Shown here: piece after piece, positions 43,614 to 55,176 of the stretch
Layout of the letters: each line of letters starts with the position of its first letter
Numbering within the stretch: the first letter of the stretch is position 1
Assembly: GCF_004379255.2 (NCBI RefSeq)
Contig: NC_056033.1
Coordinates: forward strand, 22,250,209-22,314,208
Source: Salvia splendens
Taxonomy: Eukaryota > Streptophyta > Magnoliopsida > Lamiales > Lamiaceae
Direction: 5' to 3'
DNA length: 64,000 bases
Notes under the pieces: generated by a model
What the model was told of the DNA's origin: nothing
Databases searched by the model: none
The model's input: the letters and a program-made list of their open reading frames with translations, nothing else
Program-made: the position numbers and the translations under genes

Positions 43614-43675
43614 GATGGCAGAAAACTGCATTTTCAAGTTTATAATTAAATTGAAAAGAGTCCGATCTTGATTCT
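43614..43675. other. Unassigned spacer between gypsy pol and LINE M
   Basis: AT-rich; begins TGATGGCAG, slightly like the LTR start, but the similarity stops there. Confidence 0.4.
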
Positions 43676-43870
43676 AGAGTGAGAAGCTCCTCCTTCTCTC
43701 TTACAATCCCCCACCCTACCGCATTCTCCCGCCGGAATCTCACCCCCACCACTTAACCCCGCCTCCCTCACTCCACCATCCACAATACCGTCGGACGCCC
43801 TTCACCCCACACGCTAGCGTCAGCCAACCCTCCCTCTTTCCACCCCCTACCCCCGCTCCTTGGCCTAGAT

Positions 43871-44278
43871 ATGCCGGACCCTCCTCCACCGGACCCCGAT
43901 ATTGGAAACGAGGAAGCTCGAACCATTGCGGACCACCTAATGGTCTTTCGGTCGCCCGATGAACCACCTCCCAAACCGACGACCAAAGCCACAAAGTTGA
44001 AGGCGGCGAAGAATAGATGCAAAACAAGGATGAACACGCCAGGCCCGCCGTCAAAAGGGAATGGCCGGAAGCGCTTTGTCCCTTCCCCTCTCCCGGAAGA
44101 CAAACAGCTCCGGAAAAAGCTCTCGTTCGGCAACGACTCCAGTCCCGGCTCCGAGTCACCACGGTGCAAAGCGGCCATATTCTCGGAGAGCCCATGCCAT
44201 AACACGGAGAAGGATGGCCGTGAGAATGATGAAATATCCTCGACTGCAAAGGAGAACGTAAAACGGAAAATCTGGCCC
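43871..44278 (+). pseudogene. LINE M ORF1, N-terminal fragment
   Basis: ATG at 43871 (MPDPPPPDPDIGNEEARTI), homologous to the ORF1 starts of F, D and N, with the basic NGRKRFVPSPLPEDKQLRKK segment. It is open for 136 codons and then shifts frame. The ORF1 reading continues in the frame from 44338. Confidence 0.8.
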
Positions 44279-44337
44279 TAGAGGACAACGCCGTAGCCGC
44301 CGGGGCTTCGCCGGCCGGCCCTCACACCGGTGGCGAC

Positions 44338-44950
44338 TTGATGACCGTTGGAGAAGGTACGACCAATGGATCCGTCGCAGTCCCCTCGGATCTTGATGAA
44401 TCAAGGGAAGCCAAAAGTGCTTTGGAGTGTGCTAGAGTCAACTTGCCCGAAATGGCTAAAGGAACAGACATGCTTTGTGAAAGTGCCTTTGTCCCCTACT
44501 CTTCCGGGCTGTCACATGATGCACTACACGCTTACCTAATAATGCAGCCAAAAAAGAGTTCAATCTTGCAAGCGGCTGAGACCCCTCTTTGCCAACTTAG
44601 AGCATGTCTTAATGGGTATGAGGGAGTCTCCGGGCAACAAATCAACCTCGCCAAAAGCAACTTTTACATCGCAGAAGTTCATGAACAATGGGCACATGCA
44701 ATCCAATCTGAAGGTGGCTTTGCTCGGGGGCCTTTCCCCTTCCTCTACTTGGGAGTCCCCATATATCGAGGAGTCAAGCGCACGGATATGTTCATGTTTA
44801 TCCGGGAAAAGGTTGCAAGAAGAATTTCCGGTTGGGCGCATAGACATCTATCCTTTGGAGGGAGGCAAACTCTAATCAAGAGTACCCTGGAGGCGATCCC
44901 TATCCAGATTTTTCAGGCTATTGAGCCAACAATCGGCTCCCTTAAGCTCC
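44338..44950 (+). pseudogene. LINE M ORF1-reverse transcriptase fusion frame
   Basis: Continuous frame joining ORF1 (ARVNLPEMAKGTDMLCESAF, then KKSSILQ) directly to a reverse transcriptase segment that starts just after YADD (TPLCQLRACLNGYEGVSGQQ). It runs on through FPFLYLGVPIYRGVKRTDMF to IFQAIEPT. About 4 kb of LINE between these points is missing. The junction falls in a CAAGCGGC stretch that both parents could share. The frame runs on into LINE N's 3' UTR to 45222, which is not meaningful. Confidence 0.82.
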
Positions 44951-45151
44951 TTTTTTTTTTTGGTCCCTCATCCCTATATATTAAAAAGGGGGATTACAGA
45001 ACGTGGCCACACCCGAAAGTGGTGTGCCATAGCAAAGGCAAGAGTAGAAAGCGGTCCGACTCCACACGGCTCGGACCCCATCCTACTCCCTTCAAAAGTG
45101 CAATTAAACAAAACAAAGGCTCTATGATCTTCCATCTCCGAGTAACCGACT

Positions 45152-48100
45152 CTAGTATCCGTCCCCATCTAGGGTTCGAATGTTTGGAACACCCATTCGG
45201 TCCAAGCGGACGAAGTCCATGAGGTCTCTTGGTGCAGAATTATGATCCAATTGTCGACCGCTATCAAGCCTTAGGCCCATTCTCGCAAGGAAATCCGCCG
45301 CCTTGTTCCCCTCCCGGTGTATGAAGGTGGCTCGGAATTTAAGTTGGCGCTTGAGCAGGATCAATTGTGCCACTGCTTGCCGAGCTAGAGCCGGCCCCCA
45401 CCCTTCTCCATTGACCAGATTAATGGCTTGCTCGGCATCTGATTCGATCCAGATTGGTAAGTCAAGATCCTTGGCTAAGCGCAGCCCATGGATCGTGGCC
45501 GTCAGCACAGCCTCCAGAGCCGAGTGTGCTTCAAGGGGCGTGCTAAACGCCACCAGCATGTTGCCCGAGCTGTCCCGAATGATTCCTCCCCCCCTGCTTT
45601 GTTGGTCACTTCATTGAAGGAGCCATCCGTGTTTAGTTTAATCCAAGGGTGGTCCGGGGGGTCCCATTTGATTGCCATGGCTAGCGGCTGCGCCCTAGCT
45701 GGTTCCACTTGTTGCGGGATGTTGATTCTAAGTTTGACCCCTCTCGCCAATGCTTCGGCTTCAAGTTCCCGTTGGCCATGGAGTTCCGGATGAACATGTG
45801 GATCTGCCATACCACATTGTGCGGATTGAACCTCGTGTCTTGGTGCCGGCTCCTGTTTCTTTCCGCCCAGATGAACCACAAGATGAGGTAGGGGATGGCT
45901 CGGCTAAGGTGCTTCTTGTTCGGTTGGTGACATCTTCACATCCAAGTTTCAATTCTCGTTGGGATTGTGTCATTGATTGAGAGGCGGGGGGTCGCCCCAT
46001 CAAACCACGAATCAAACTCATTCCATACTCTGCGAGCTCCGTAACCCTGAATGAAGAGGTGTTGGAGGGACTCAATATTCGGTCAAAGATGGCAACATTG
46101 GCACTTGGAGGCAAGTTCAATCTCCCGCCACTGAAGTTTTGTGTCGACTGGCACCCGATTGGAAAGAAGCCTCCAGATGAAGATGGCTATTGACTTAGTG
46201 AGGCCCGCCTGCCAAACATCACCCAGGCCTTGAACGATCGGGTTCCGCCCTCGGAGTGTGTCCCACGTCGATGCTACCGTGAATTCCCCGTGCTCAGAGA
46301 GGGTCCACCGCGGGATATCCTGTTCGTCTTGGAGTATCGGGGTGCTGAGGATGCGATCAATAATATGCTGTGGGATGCCGGCTTGATCGTGCAGGAGTCG
46401 GAGCTTGGGTTCATCCCAAGTGCCATTTGTAATGAACTCCGGGACCCGGGTGGTTGGCCTTCCCCTATCATCAAGGCTGAGGTCCCTGAGTGGGCTGTTG
46501 CCAAGCCAGATGTCATCCCTGAAGTAGATATTCCCTTGCCCCACAAGCCACCTCATGTACGGTTGCGCGAGAGTCCAAGCTCTAGAGAGCCTCCTCCATG
46601 TAGGGCTACTCCTGCTCGGCGTTCTCAAGGTAAGTGGTGTGGAGATGGAGCAATATTTTGCCATCATGTATTTTGCCCAAAGGGAGTTTTGTTCCCGGAA
46701 GCGCCACCATAATTTTATGTTGAAAGCACGTAAAACCTCCAAAGTTTTCCGAATCCCGAGACCTCCTTCCTCGGTAGGGCGACATATTTGATCCCATCCA
46801 ATCCAATGGGTTCGCTTTCTCTCACTCGTAGATCCCCAAAAGAATCGGGCCATTTGTTGATCAAGTTGTTTTAAGGTGTCGGCAGTGGGCTCAATGGGTT
46901 GGAAGATGTGTAAGGGGATCGCTTCAAGGGTGCTCTTAATCAGCGTGAGCCTCCCTCCAAAAGATAAGTGCCGGTGTGCCCAGCCCGAGATCCTTCTTGC
47001 AATCTTTTCACGTAGGAAGAGGAACATGTCCGTGCGCTTTACACCACGGTAGATGGGGACGCCGAGGTAGAGGAAAGGAAAGGTGCCCCTAGTGAAGCCT
47101 CCTTCCGCTTGGATCGAGGGTGCCCAATGGTCATGGATTTCGGCGATATAGAAGTTGCTCTTGGTGAGGCTGACTTGTTGGCCGGAGACATTTTCATAGT
47201 TCTCGAGATAGGCTCGGAGCCGGCGCAGGGGGGTTGCCGCCGCTTGTGTGAATATTATAATATCATCCGCATAGGCTAGGTGGCTGACCTCAATGCATCT
47301 CCGGGTGGCCTTAAACACCATATCCCTTGGGCCAAGTATAAGCTTATCCAAGGCTCGAGACAGGTAGTCCGCGGCAATTACAAACAACGCAGGGGAAATC
47401 GGATCACCTTGTCGCAGTCCCCGTGTTGATCTGAAGAATCCTGAAGGTACCCCATTGACAAGGATCGAGAACCAACACAAGCCATGCACCTCTCCAAGAG
47501 TGAGATCCATGTGTCCGGGAATCCCATTCTCCGAAGCACCTTGAAGAGGAAAGGCCATTGGATCCTATCATAGGCTTTCGCCATGTCGATCTTCACCGCT
47601 ACATTAGGCGCTGGGGAGCATCTTGCAAGTTCATGGAACATCTCTTGGGCCAACAGAGCGTTATCATTGAGGAGCCGCCCTTTCACGAAACCACTTTGGT
47701 TTGGGGAGATGACCTGTGGAAGGAAAGGGAGAGTCGAGTCGTGAGTACCTTGGTGATGATCTTGTTAAAGACGTTGCAGAGGCTGATGGGTCGGTAGTCG
47801 GTCCATGACTCGGGCGACGCCTTCTTTGGGATGAGGACAATGCTTGTGGCCGTAATACTTCGTGGCAGGAAAGCCCCTCTAAAGAACTGGCCAATTGCTT
47901 CCACCACCTCCGGCCCCACAATAGTCCAATAGGCTTGGTAGAAAGTGGCGGAGAAGCCATCGGGTCCGGGGGCGCTATCTCTGGAAATGCTGAAAACGGC
48001 GCTCCTGATCTCGTCCGCACCCAGCGCATTTGCGATGTCCGCAAAGTGCTCGGCTGAGTGTACTCGCTGGATAAGGTCAAGGTCTGGCTCGTCTAGAACC

Positions 48101-49314
48101 GGGTTGCTGGGCGCTAGGAGTTGTTGGTAGAAATCTACCGCTGACTTTTTTATTTCGGCCTCCTCAGTAAGCTCCTGGCCGTTGACACGAATCGAGTGGA
48201 TGCGTAGGCGAACTCTTTTTGGTTTCACCCAGCTTTGATAGAACCGGGTATTTTTGTCGCCCTCCGCAAGCCATCTCAGGGCTGCCTTTTGCCGCCAAAA
48301 ATCCTCTTCCATTTTCAGCAACATGATGTACTCGGCAATGTATTTATTGATCATTGTCCTATTTTCCGGTGTTGGCCTTGCCTCGAAGATGGACTGGGCC
48401 ACGGCAATTCCTTCCTCCTTTTCCGTGAGGTTGGCATGGATGTTCCCAAAAACTTCTTTGTTCCACGCCTTTAGGGCTCTTTTCACTCTAGCATGTTTGA
48501 TTTGAATATTTAGGAGTCCACTAGCCCCCGTACTCTCCTCCCATGCATTTTGCACTACAGCAATGAACCCCCCATGTCGGATCCACATGTTCTGGAATCG
48601 GAATGCCTTGCCTCCGATGGTAGTGTTCAGCGTCTTACATCTTACAAGGACCGGCCCGTGGTCCGAAGCAACCCGAGGGAGGTTCGTAACCCGAGTAGCT
48701 TCGAAGGCCCTAGCCCAACCCTCACTAACAAGCACTCTATCCAATCTTTCAAAGAGGCCGTTTTTGGCCCATGTGAATTCCGCCCCATCGAACCCCGGAT
48801 CAAGGAGCCTACAGTCTTCAATTGCCTCCGCGAAGTCGACCATCTCGGCTTGCCGGTTGGTGTCGCTCCCAACCCTATCTCGGTGTGATAGGATGGTGTT
48901 GAAGTCGCCACCGATAATCCATGGTGATCCTTCGAGGGGCCCAGCAATCTCTCTCATCTTATCCCACAGGAGGTGTCTTTCGGATCTTGTGCATTTGGCA
49001 TACACGGCCGAAATGGCCAGCGGCCTAGCAATGCGGTGGGACTTGAGACGCCTATGTAGGATTTGTTCCGAATCACAATCAATATCAAAAGTGGATCCCT
49101 CTTCCGCAAACAACCAGATTTTTCCGGTCATGTTCGATCCAATGTAGGACAGCCCCAGGGCCTTGGAGAACCGGTCCGGATCCGGTGTTGTGAGTGGTTC
49201 CATTATTGCAAGGAATAAAACATTATGAGATTTAATTAGCCTTATAAAAACGTTTTGGGTTGACGCATTTGCGATTCCCCTCACGTTCCAAAACATGATA
49301 TTGTAAGACATCAT
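45152..49314 (-). pseudogene. LINE N ORF2 (frameshifted, all domains present)
   Basis: ATG at 49314 overlaps the ORF1 stop by one base (TAATG). The first frame (49314-47683, 543 codons) covers the endonuclease (GGDFNTIL, FERLDRVL, ASDHGPVL), the linker, APGPDGF with SRDSAPGPDG, and DYRPISLCNV. A one-base loss near 47725 shifts the frame to NQSGF-KGRLLNDN and the KIDMAKAYDRIQW block. Another break near 47480 leads to GLRQGDPISP, YADD (about 47270), thumb and zf-RVT, down to 46083. RNase H is in two more frames (45880-45152: NTDGSFNEV, ESDAEQAI, HREGNKAADFLARMG). All motifs remain; only frame is lost. Confidence 0.88.
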
Positions 49315-51957
49315 TAAGTAGGATGCGTACCCGAAGGAGACGAAGTCCCTCCTTGATATTCAATGAGATGTTGCTCTTTGTTCGTAGCGTGCTCCTCGGC
49401 ATCGTCGAGTGGAGAGCCGTCTCCAATCCTCTCGGTCCCCACTTGCATGTCCATGGCCGAGTCGTCCGCTTCCCCACAATTGTCGACATCAAATTCTCCA
49501 TTCGCCATGAGGGAGTAGTATTGGTTAGTGCTCATGTGATTCTTACTTGAGAAGAAACCACGCCCCCTAGTCATTGCATGGCGTGCGCCCCCTCTCGCAC
49601 TCCCTCGTGTAGGCGGGGACACCGATCGGCTCGCCTTGGTGTACTCCCATTCCTCATCCATATCTCCATGAATTGGTGAAGGTGGCTCGGTGGTCGGGGG
49701 TGTTGGGTTCCCTTTTTCCCCTCCCCAGCGCTTGAGGCCCACTTTGAATGTTCCGGGCGCGAAGGATTCCCTCCTTGGGTTCCACCCATAATGTCCGGAC
49801 CATCCCAAGTTGTATCCCTTTCCTCCTCTCCATTTGAATTGTTGTTAGGACGATTCCCGACATTGCTCTTATTCTTCCCTTGGCGGTTCCCTTCATTGGA
49901 GTTAGGATTGTGCCTCACCGCATCTTGCATGCCCTTCATACCGTGGCCTTCGGGGTTTGCCTTCTTTGGCGGGTTGATATTGTAGTTTCGTTTCGGCGGC
50001 CTTTCCTTTTTGCCCATCGCATAGCACACATCACTTGCATGGCCAACATGTTTACACTCTTGGCAAATAGGATGGGATCTTATCCCACCGGACTTGTTGC
50101 ACCAACTCGGGGCCGCACAAGTCAAGGATTATCTCTTCAAGGGGCGGTTTGGTGATGTCAATCTCAATACAAATGCGGGCAAAGGAGAGTCTCGTCTTGG
50201 TAGCCGTGGCCCGATCAACTTGGATTGGGTTGCCGAGGAGCTTGCCGATGGCGAAAAGAGCGGATTGATCAAACAAGTGAATTGGGAGCCCGATTAAATT
50301 ACACCAAATTGCTGCTATCGGGGACTCACAATATGCATCGAAATCCGGGGACCATTTGAAGACCCTCATTGGGTGGCGATCAATGAGCCAAACGGGTGTT
50401 CCCTTTGGGCCTCCGAGAAGCCGGGCATAATCCGCCAAATCCTCGCATTGGATAAGGATATGTTTAGCATTAATGTATTTCCAATTGAAGCCACATCTGA
50501 ATTTAATGTTATCTAGGGTTTTTTGAATTTGATGGCCCGTAGGAATAGAATGTGAAAACTTACCCACGATGGCGTGCCCCATGCTATCAGCAAGCTTTTG
50601 TGTTTCAGCCCCGGAGAAGTAGATGGCCGGAACTCCATTGGACATGGAGGCAAAACCAATGTTTTGGATCTGTTCCGGCACGAAGACTTGAGGACCATTG
50701 GGTTCGGGAGAACCCTTAAGTAACTCCGCCATCGATTTCAGCCTACTAGAGGTACCCGAGGGAACTTCGGCCCCCCCCTTCTCGACTAGCGACCATCTGC
50801 CCTCGTGTCGCGGTCTCGTGGGAAAGGTCACTCATGGCCATCGGCTGGTCCTGGATAGCCGTGACGGAACTAGTCGGAGCTTCGCCCACCATCGGGTTGG
50901 TAGGTGGTGTCGGGGTGGCCGTATGACCCTCGGCCCCAACCTTGGTGGCCGCACCCCTATGAGCTTCCCTTCCGGCCAGGTGGCTCCGGCCTCGACCAAG
51001 CCACAAAAGCCGTCGACTTTGCCGCGCCAGCCTCGAACGTGTCTCGAAGTTTTAAGGTCCGTCCTCTCGCTAGAGGGGGAAACTCCTCAAAGGAGGGGAT
51101 GAAAGGCCCCGTAGGTGCAAGCAAGGCTTGGTCGGACTCCGGAAGGGAAGAGTAGTGAGACCCATCGGCCATGTGCGCATCCTCCGACTGGCCGGCGTCG
51201 AGAAGTGGTTGGGCGGTCATGGTGTCTAGCTTGTCCGCCAAATCCAAGGCTGCGAGGTGTAGGAGATGTGTAGTTTTTGGCTGCATTAGCCCTCCAACGG
51301 CTAGGACATCACGTGACATTCCAAGTGAGCAACGCGCCAAGCCACTTTCGAAAAGAGTTTTTGTTCCCACTTCCAATTCGGGTAAGTTGACTTCCACTAC
51401 TTCAAATGAGTCTTTTGCTTTTGCTGCCGCATGTACTTTAGGTTTGTCATGATCCGGAGGGGTCACGTCCTCCTCTTCGACAGCATGGTCGTCGCCGGCG
51501 GCCGCACCGGCAACCTGGTCGGAATTTTGATTTTTGGAGGCCATGGTCGATAGGACCGCATTGGCAATGGTCAATTGGCATTCCTTGGTGCCCGAAGCAC
51601 TTTCTACTCATCCCGCCGGCCGTTGTCCCCTTGATCACTCGGCGGGCTCGCCGGAAAGGTGGTCCCTTTGCACTTAGGGCTCCCGGGTGGGGACGAGTAT
51701 TCCGACCCGAACTCTAGCCTCTTCCAAGGTTGTTTGTCCTCCGGAAGGGGTGAAAGAACAAACCTTTTCCGACCATTTCCTTTAGTTGGAGGAGCCGGCG
51801 TACTTTTCCTCATTTTGAGTTTTGTGGCTTTTTGCTTCATCTTCTTGCTCGGAGGATTAGGGATGGGGTCCTCGGCCGACCGAAAGACCATGCGCTGGTC
51901 CGAGATGGTGCGAGGTTCCTCGAGCCCCGGCGACGTGTCCGGCTGATGGTCCGGCAT
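49314..51957 (-). pseudogene. LINE N ORF1 (frameshifted)
   Basis: ATG at 51957 (MPDHQPDTSPGLEEPRTI), similar to the F and D starts. Frames: 51957-51604, 51574-50957, 50831-50052, 50125-49571, 49808-49314, so at least four shifts. DUF4283-like domain near 50170-50640 (IVGKFSHSIPTG, RVFKWSPDFDAYCES, IWCNLIGLP). Knuckle C-x2-C at about 50040-50070 (CQECKHVGHASDVC in one frame). Stop TAA overlaps the ORF2 ATG. Confidence 0.85.
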
Positions 51958-52212
51958 GGCCGAGCGTGTGCCAAGTCACCAGCGTGGTCGGGGGGAAGCG
52001 GAGGTGACGGTGTAAGATCCGACACAAAGGCGGAGGCCGGCAGCGTTTAGGGTCGTGAGGGTTGAAAGAAGGCCGGGTTGAGGTCGGAGTGGAGGGGAGG
52101 GAAGCGAGGGTGAAGACCTTGAGTTGAAGAGGGCGGCGGTGGGTGGCAACGGTGTTACAAGGCGGGACAATAGGGAGTTGTGTTTAGAGAGAAGGAGGAG
52201 CTTCTCACTCCA

Positions 52213-52244
52213 AAAGTGGTGAGCAAAGCGGTCCGGCCCTCGTC
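52213..52244. other. Unassigned 32-bp spacer
   Basis: Between LINE N's 5' end and gypsy RNase H. I recognise nothing in it. Confidence 0.5.
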
Positions 52245-53439
52245 ACGTTGGATAGTTCAATTGAGCTCCTTTCAACTTTTCATTAAAGTAAGCGATTGGC
52301 TTTCCATCCCGCAACAAAACAGCTCGTATGCCTACTCCAGATGCATCACATTCAAGCTCGAACATGTTATCAAAGTTAGGCAAAGAAAGAATTGGTGCAG
52401 TTGTAAGTTTTTCTTTAAGGAGATTAAAAGCATGCTCTTGTTTTTCTCCCCAATAAAAACAAACATCCTTTTTCACAATCTCATTCAAAGGTGCAGCAAT
52501 TGTACTAAAATCCTTGACAAACCTCCTATAAAAACTTGCAAGACCATGAAAACTTCTAACTTGTGCTACATTTTGAGGAATTTGCCATTCTAAAATAGCT
52601 TTCACCTTCTCCTTTTCCATTTCAATCCCAATTAGCACTTATAACAAAACCAAGAAAAACAACTTTATCCATGCAAAATGAACACTTCTTGAGATTAGCA
52701 TACAATGATTCTTTTCTTAAGGTGTCCAAAATAGCATGCACATGGTTAAGATGTTCATCCACATTTTTGCTATAGACAAGAATATCATCAAAATAAACAA
52801 CCACAAATTTTCCAATGAATTTTCTCAAAACATGGTGCATCAATCTCATGAAAGTGCTTGGTGATTAGTTAAACCAAAAGGCATGACTAACCACTCATAT
52901 AGACCAAATTTTGTTTTAAAGGCTGTTTTCCATTCATCTCCTTCTCTAATGCGAATTTGATGATAACCACTTTTCAAATCGATCTTACTAAACACAACAG
53001 ATCCATGCAATTCATCAAGCATATCATCTAGCCTAGGAATAGGATAGCGATACTTTACAGTGATTTTGTTGATTGCTCGACAGTCGGTGCACATCCTCCA
53101 TGATCCATCTTTCTTAGAAACAACAATTACCGGCACAGCACATGGACTCATGCTCTCACGGATTTTTCCTTTCTCCAACAACTCTTGCACTTGCCTTTGA
53201 ATTTCCTTAGTCTCTTCGGGATTGGCCCTATAGGCTGGTCGGTTTGGTAGAACTGCACCGGGAACAAAGTCAATTTGATGTTCAATACCTCTTAATGAGG
53301 TGATCCACTTGGTTCATCCTCGGGAAAGACATCCTCGAATTCTTGTAAAAGAGACACAAAAGTACTTGACAAAGAAGTGGTTAATTCGTTAGTGGTAAAC
53401 AAAGACTCTTTGTACACTGAGATGAAAACACTCTTTTCT
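52245..53439 (-). pseudogene. Gypsy pol: reverse transcriptase and start of RNase H (copy 2)
   Basis: Three frames. The first, near 53190-52846, has [35 protein letters not shown] and [18 protein letters not shown]. The second (52849-52622) has the active site VVYFDDILVYSKN. The third (52638-52245) has [32 protein letters not shown] and [11 protein letters not shown]. Breaks are near 52850 and 52630. The region 53191-53439 links protease to RT (for example [15 protein letters not shown] acidic stretch, frame uncertain). The fragment stops at QLNYP, about 27 bases past the point where the solo LTR sits in the other copy. Confidence 0.87.
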
Positions 53440-55176
53440 TTAACTATTTGCACTCTTTATTTCTTTTGCTCTCACATAGAAATTCTTTTTTTCTTTTCCC
53501 TCATTCTTACTTTTCTCTCGACTCTTTTCACTCAGTCCTTTTTCAATGCCCTCGCTTTTTTTTCTCTCAACCTCACGATCTCTCCTTGCTTGAGATAATT
53601 TATGTTGATCTTCTTGAACTTGCTGAGGTGTCAAAGAGACAAGCATGATAGACTTGTTGTTGTGCTTGAAGGTGTAGTGGTTGTGAAATCCATCATAAGT
53701 CACTCTACGATCAAACTGCCATGGCCTCCCCAAAAGAATGTGACTAGCATGCATTGGCACAACATCACAAAGAACATCATCTTTATAATTGCCAATTGAA
53801 AACGAAATTAGAACTCGCTTAGTCACTCGAATTTCTCCACATTCATTAAGCCATTGTAGCTTGTACGGATTAGGATGTTTTTCCGTTGTTAAGCTCAACT
53901 TTTCCACCATTTCAGAACTTGCAACATTTGCACAACTACCACCATCAATAATCATTATGCAAAGTTTACCTTGGACCAAACACCTTGTGTGGAAGATGTT
54001 CTCCCTTTGTTGATCATCATTTCTGTTTTGCATGTTTAGAGCCCTTCGAACGACCAAAAGTTCTCCATGTTCAGGTCCAATCTCCTCCAATTGTTTATCC
54101 TCCTCCTCATCATCATCATCTTCACGTTCACTTTCAGATTCTATCTCTCCATTTGGCTTCAAAATCATCACCCTTTTGTTTGGACATTGAGATGCAATGT
54201 GTCCAACACCTTGACAACGAAAACATTTGATATCTCTATTTCGAGTAGAAGTAGAAGTAGAAATACCTTTACCCTTCTCAAATTCTTTGGACTTGGATGT
54301 CGACGCTTCATTTTGGGGTTTAGAACCCTCCCCAAAATTGGATTTGGATGAAGTCCACTCTTTTGTCTTTGAAGAATGAGAACTTGTTGAAAAATTCTTT
54401 TGGATTGTTCCCTTCTTCTTCCATTGTCCCTCCACCTTCATGGCCATATGAACCATGTCCTCCAACTCCACATAGTGTTGAAGCTCTACAATGTTTGCAA
54501 TCTCCCTATTCAGCCCACATAAGAATCGAGCCATAGTTGCTTCTCTATCTTCTTCAACATTTGCCCTAATCATGGCAATCTCCATGTCTTTGTAGTACTC
54601 ATCAACAGATTTAGTACCTTGTTTCATAGATTGTAATTTTTGATACAATTCACGAAAATAATGAGAAGGTACAAATCTCTTACGGATTATGCTTTTCATT
54701 TCTTCCCAAGTCGAAACCGGTCTTCCTCCATATCGCCTTGTACTAGTTGTCAATTGATCCCACCAAACTATAGCATAGTCAGCGAATTCAATAGCAGCAA
54801 GTCTAACCTTTTTCTCCTCGGAATAGTTGTGACATTCAAAGATGAGATCCACCTTTCTCTCCCACTCCAAATAAGCTTCGGGGTCACTCCTTCCTTGGAA
54901 TGTTGGGATCTTCAGTTTGATGCTTCTCAAATCACCATCCACTTCATTTGTACGCCCTCTTCTACCGTTTCCACGTCTCTCATTTCGATGCCTATATGAA
55001 GCATCATCTTCTCCTCCACTCTCTTCCTCCTCGTTATTATTTTCATTTGTTGCCTGAACTTCTAGCCTCTCCAACCGCCCTGAAACACTTTCCAGAATCC
55101 GTGCAAACCTTGCAAATTGTTGTTGCATGGCTTTCAACGTAGGATCAACTGGAATATGATCGTCAGTAGGATCCAT
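53440..55176 (-). CDS. Gypsy Gag-protease polyprotein segment (open, copy 2)
   Basis: Open for about 578 codons from ATG 55176 (MDPTDDHIPVDPTLKAM). Gag capsid-like domain (PEAYLEWERKVDLIFECH, SHYFRELYQKLQSMKQG), Ser/Lys-rich linker, CCHC knuckle CFRCQGVGHIASQCPNK (about 54195-54240), acidic stretch EREDDDDEEEDKQ, then a retropepsin-like aspartic protease with IIDGGSCANVAS as the active-site Asp region and ILLGRPWQFDRRV downstream. It stops at 53440, before RT, probably because of a frameshift, since these elements normally make one Gag-Pol. In copy 1 only the first half of gag remains. Confidence 0.88.
   Translation of the reverse strand: MDPTDDHIPVDPTLKAMQQQFARFARILESVSGRLERLEVQATNENNNEEEESGGEDDASYRHRNERRGNGRRGRTNEVDGDLRSIKLKIPTFQGRSDPEAYLEWERKVDLIFECHNYSEEKKVRLAAIEFADYAIVWWDQLTTSTRRYGGRPVSTWEEMKSIIRKRFVPSHYFRELYQKLQSMKQGTKSVDEYYKDMEIAMIRANVEEDREATMARFLCGLNREIANIVELQHYVELEDMVHMAMKVEGQWKKKGTIQKNFSTSSHSSKTKEWTSSKSNFGEGSKPQNEASTSKSKEFEKGKGISTSTSTRNRDIKCFRCQGVGHIASQCPNKRVMILKPNGEIESESEREDDDDEEEDKQLEEIGPEHGELLVVRRALNMQNRNDDQQRENIFHTRCLVQGKLCIMIIDGGSCANVASSEMVEKLSLTTEKHPNPYKLQWLNECGEIRVTKRVLISFSIGNYKDDVLCDVVPMHASHILLGRPWQFDRRVTYDGFHNHYTFKHNNKSIMLVSLTPQQVQEDQHKLSQARRDREVERKKSEGIEKGLSEKSREKSKNEGKEKKNFYVRAKEIKSANS

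Larger units (their letters stand above)
43676..44950 (+). mobile_element. LINE M, internally deleted plus-strand element
   Basis: 5' end AGTGAGAAGCTCC like LINE N, 5' UTR and the ORF1 N-terminus. A sudden jump near 44570 goes to the middle of the ORF2 reverse transcriptase. It is cut at 44950 by the poly-T of LINE N, and its 3' half is not found beyond N. Confidence 0.85.
44951..52212 (-). mobile_element. LINE N, near-full-length
   Basis: About 7.26 kb on the minus strand. It has a short 11-nt poly-T, a 3' UTR (44962-45151) that lacks the terminal 27 bases and hairpin found in other LINEs, ORF2, ORF1, a 5' UTR (51958-52212) and the 5' hairpin (52187-52208, one mismatch). Related to C. Confidence 0.9.

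Noticed and set aside
43676..52212. M and N as one LINE with a 5' inversion (twin priming)
   Set aside because: In twin priming the inverted piece lies on the 5' side. Here the plus piece adjoins the poly-T side of N.
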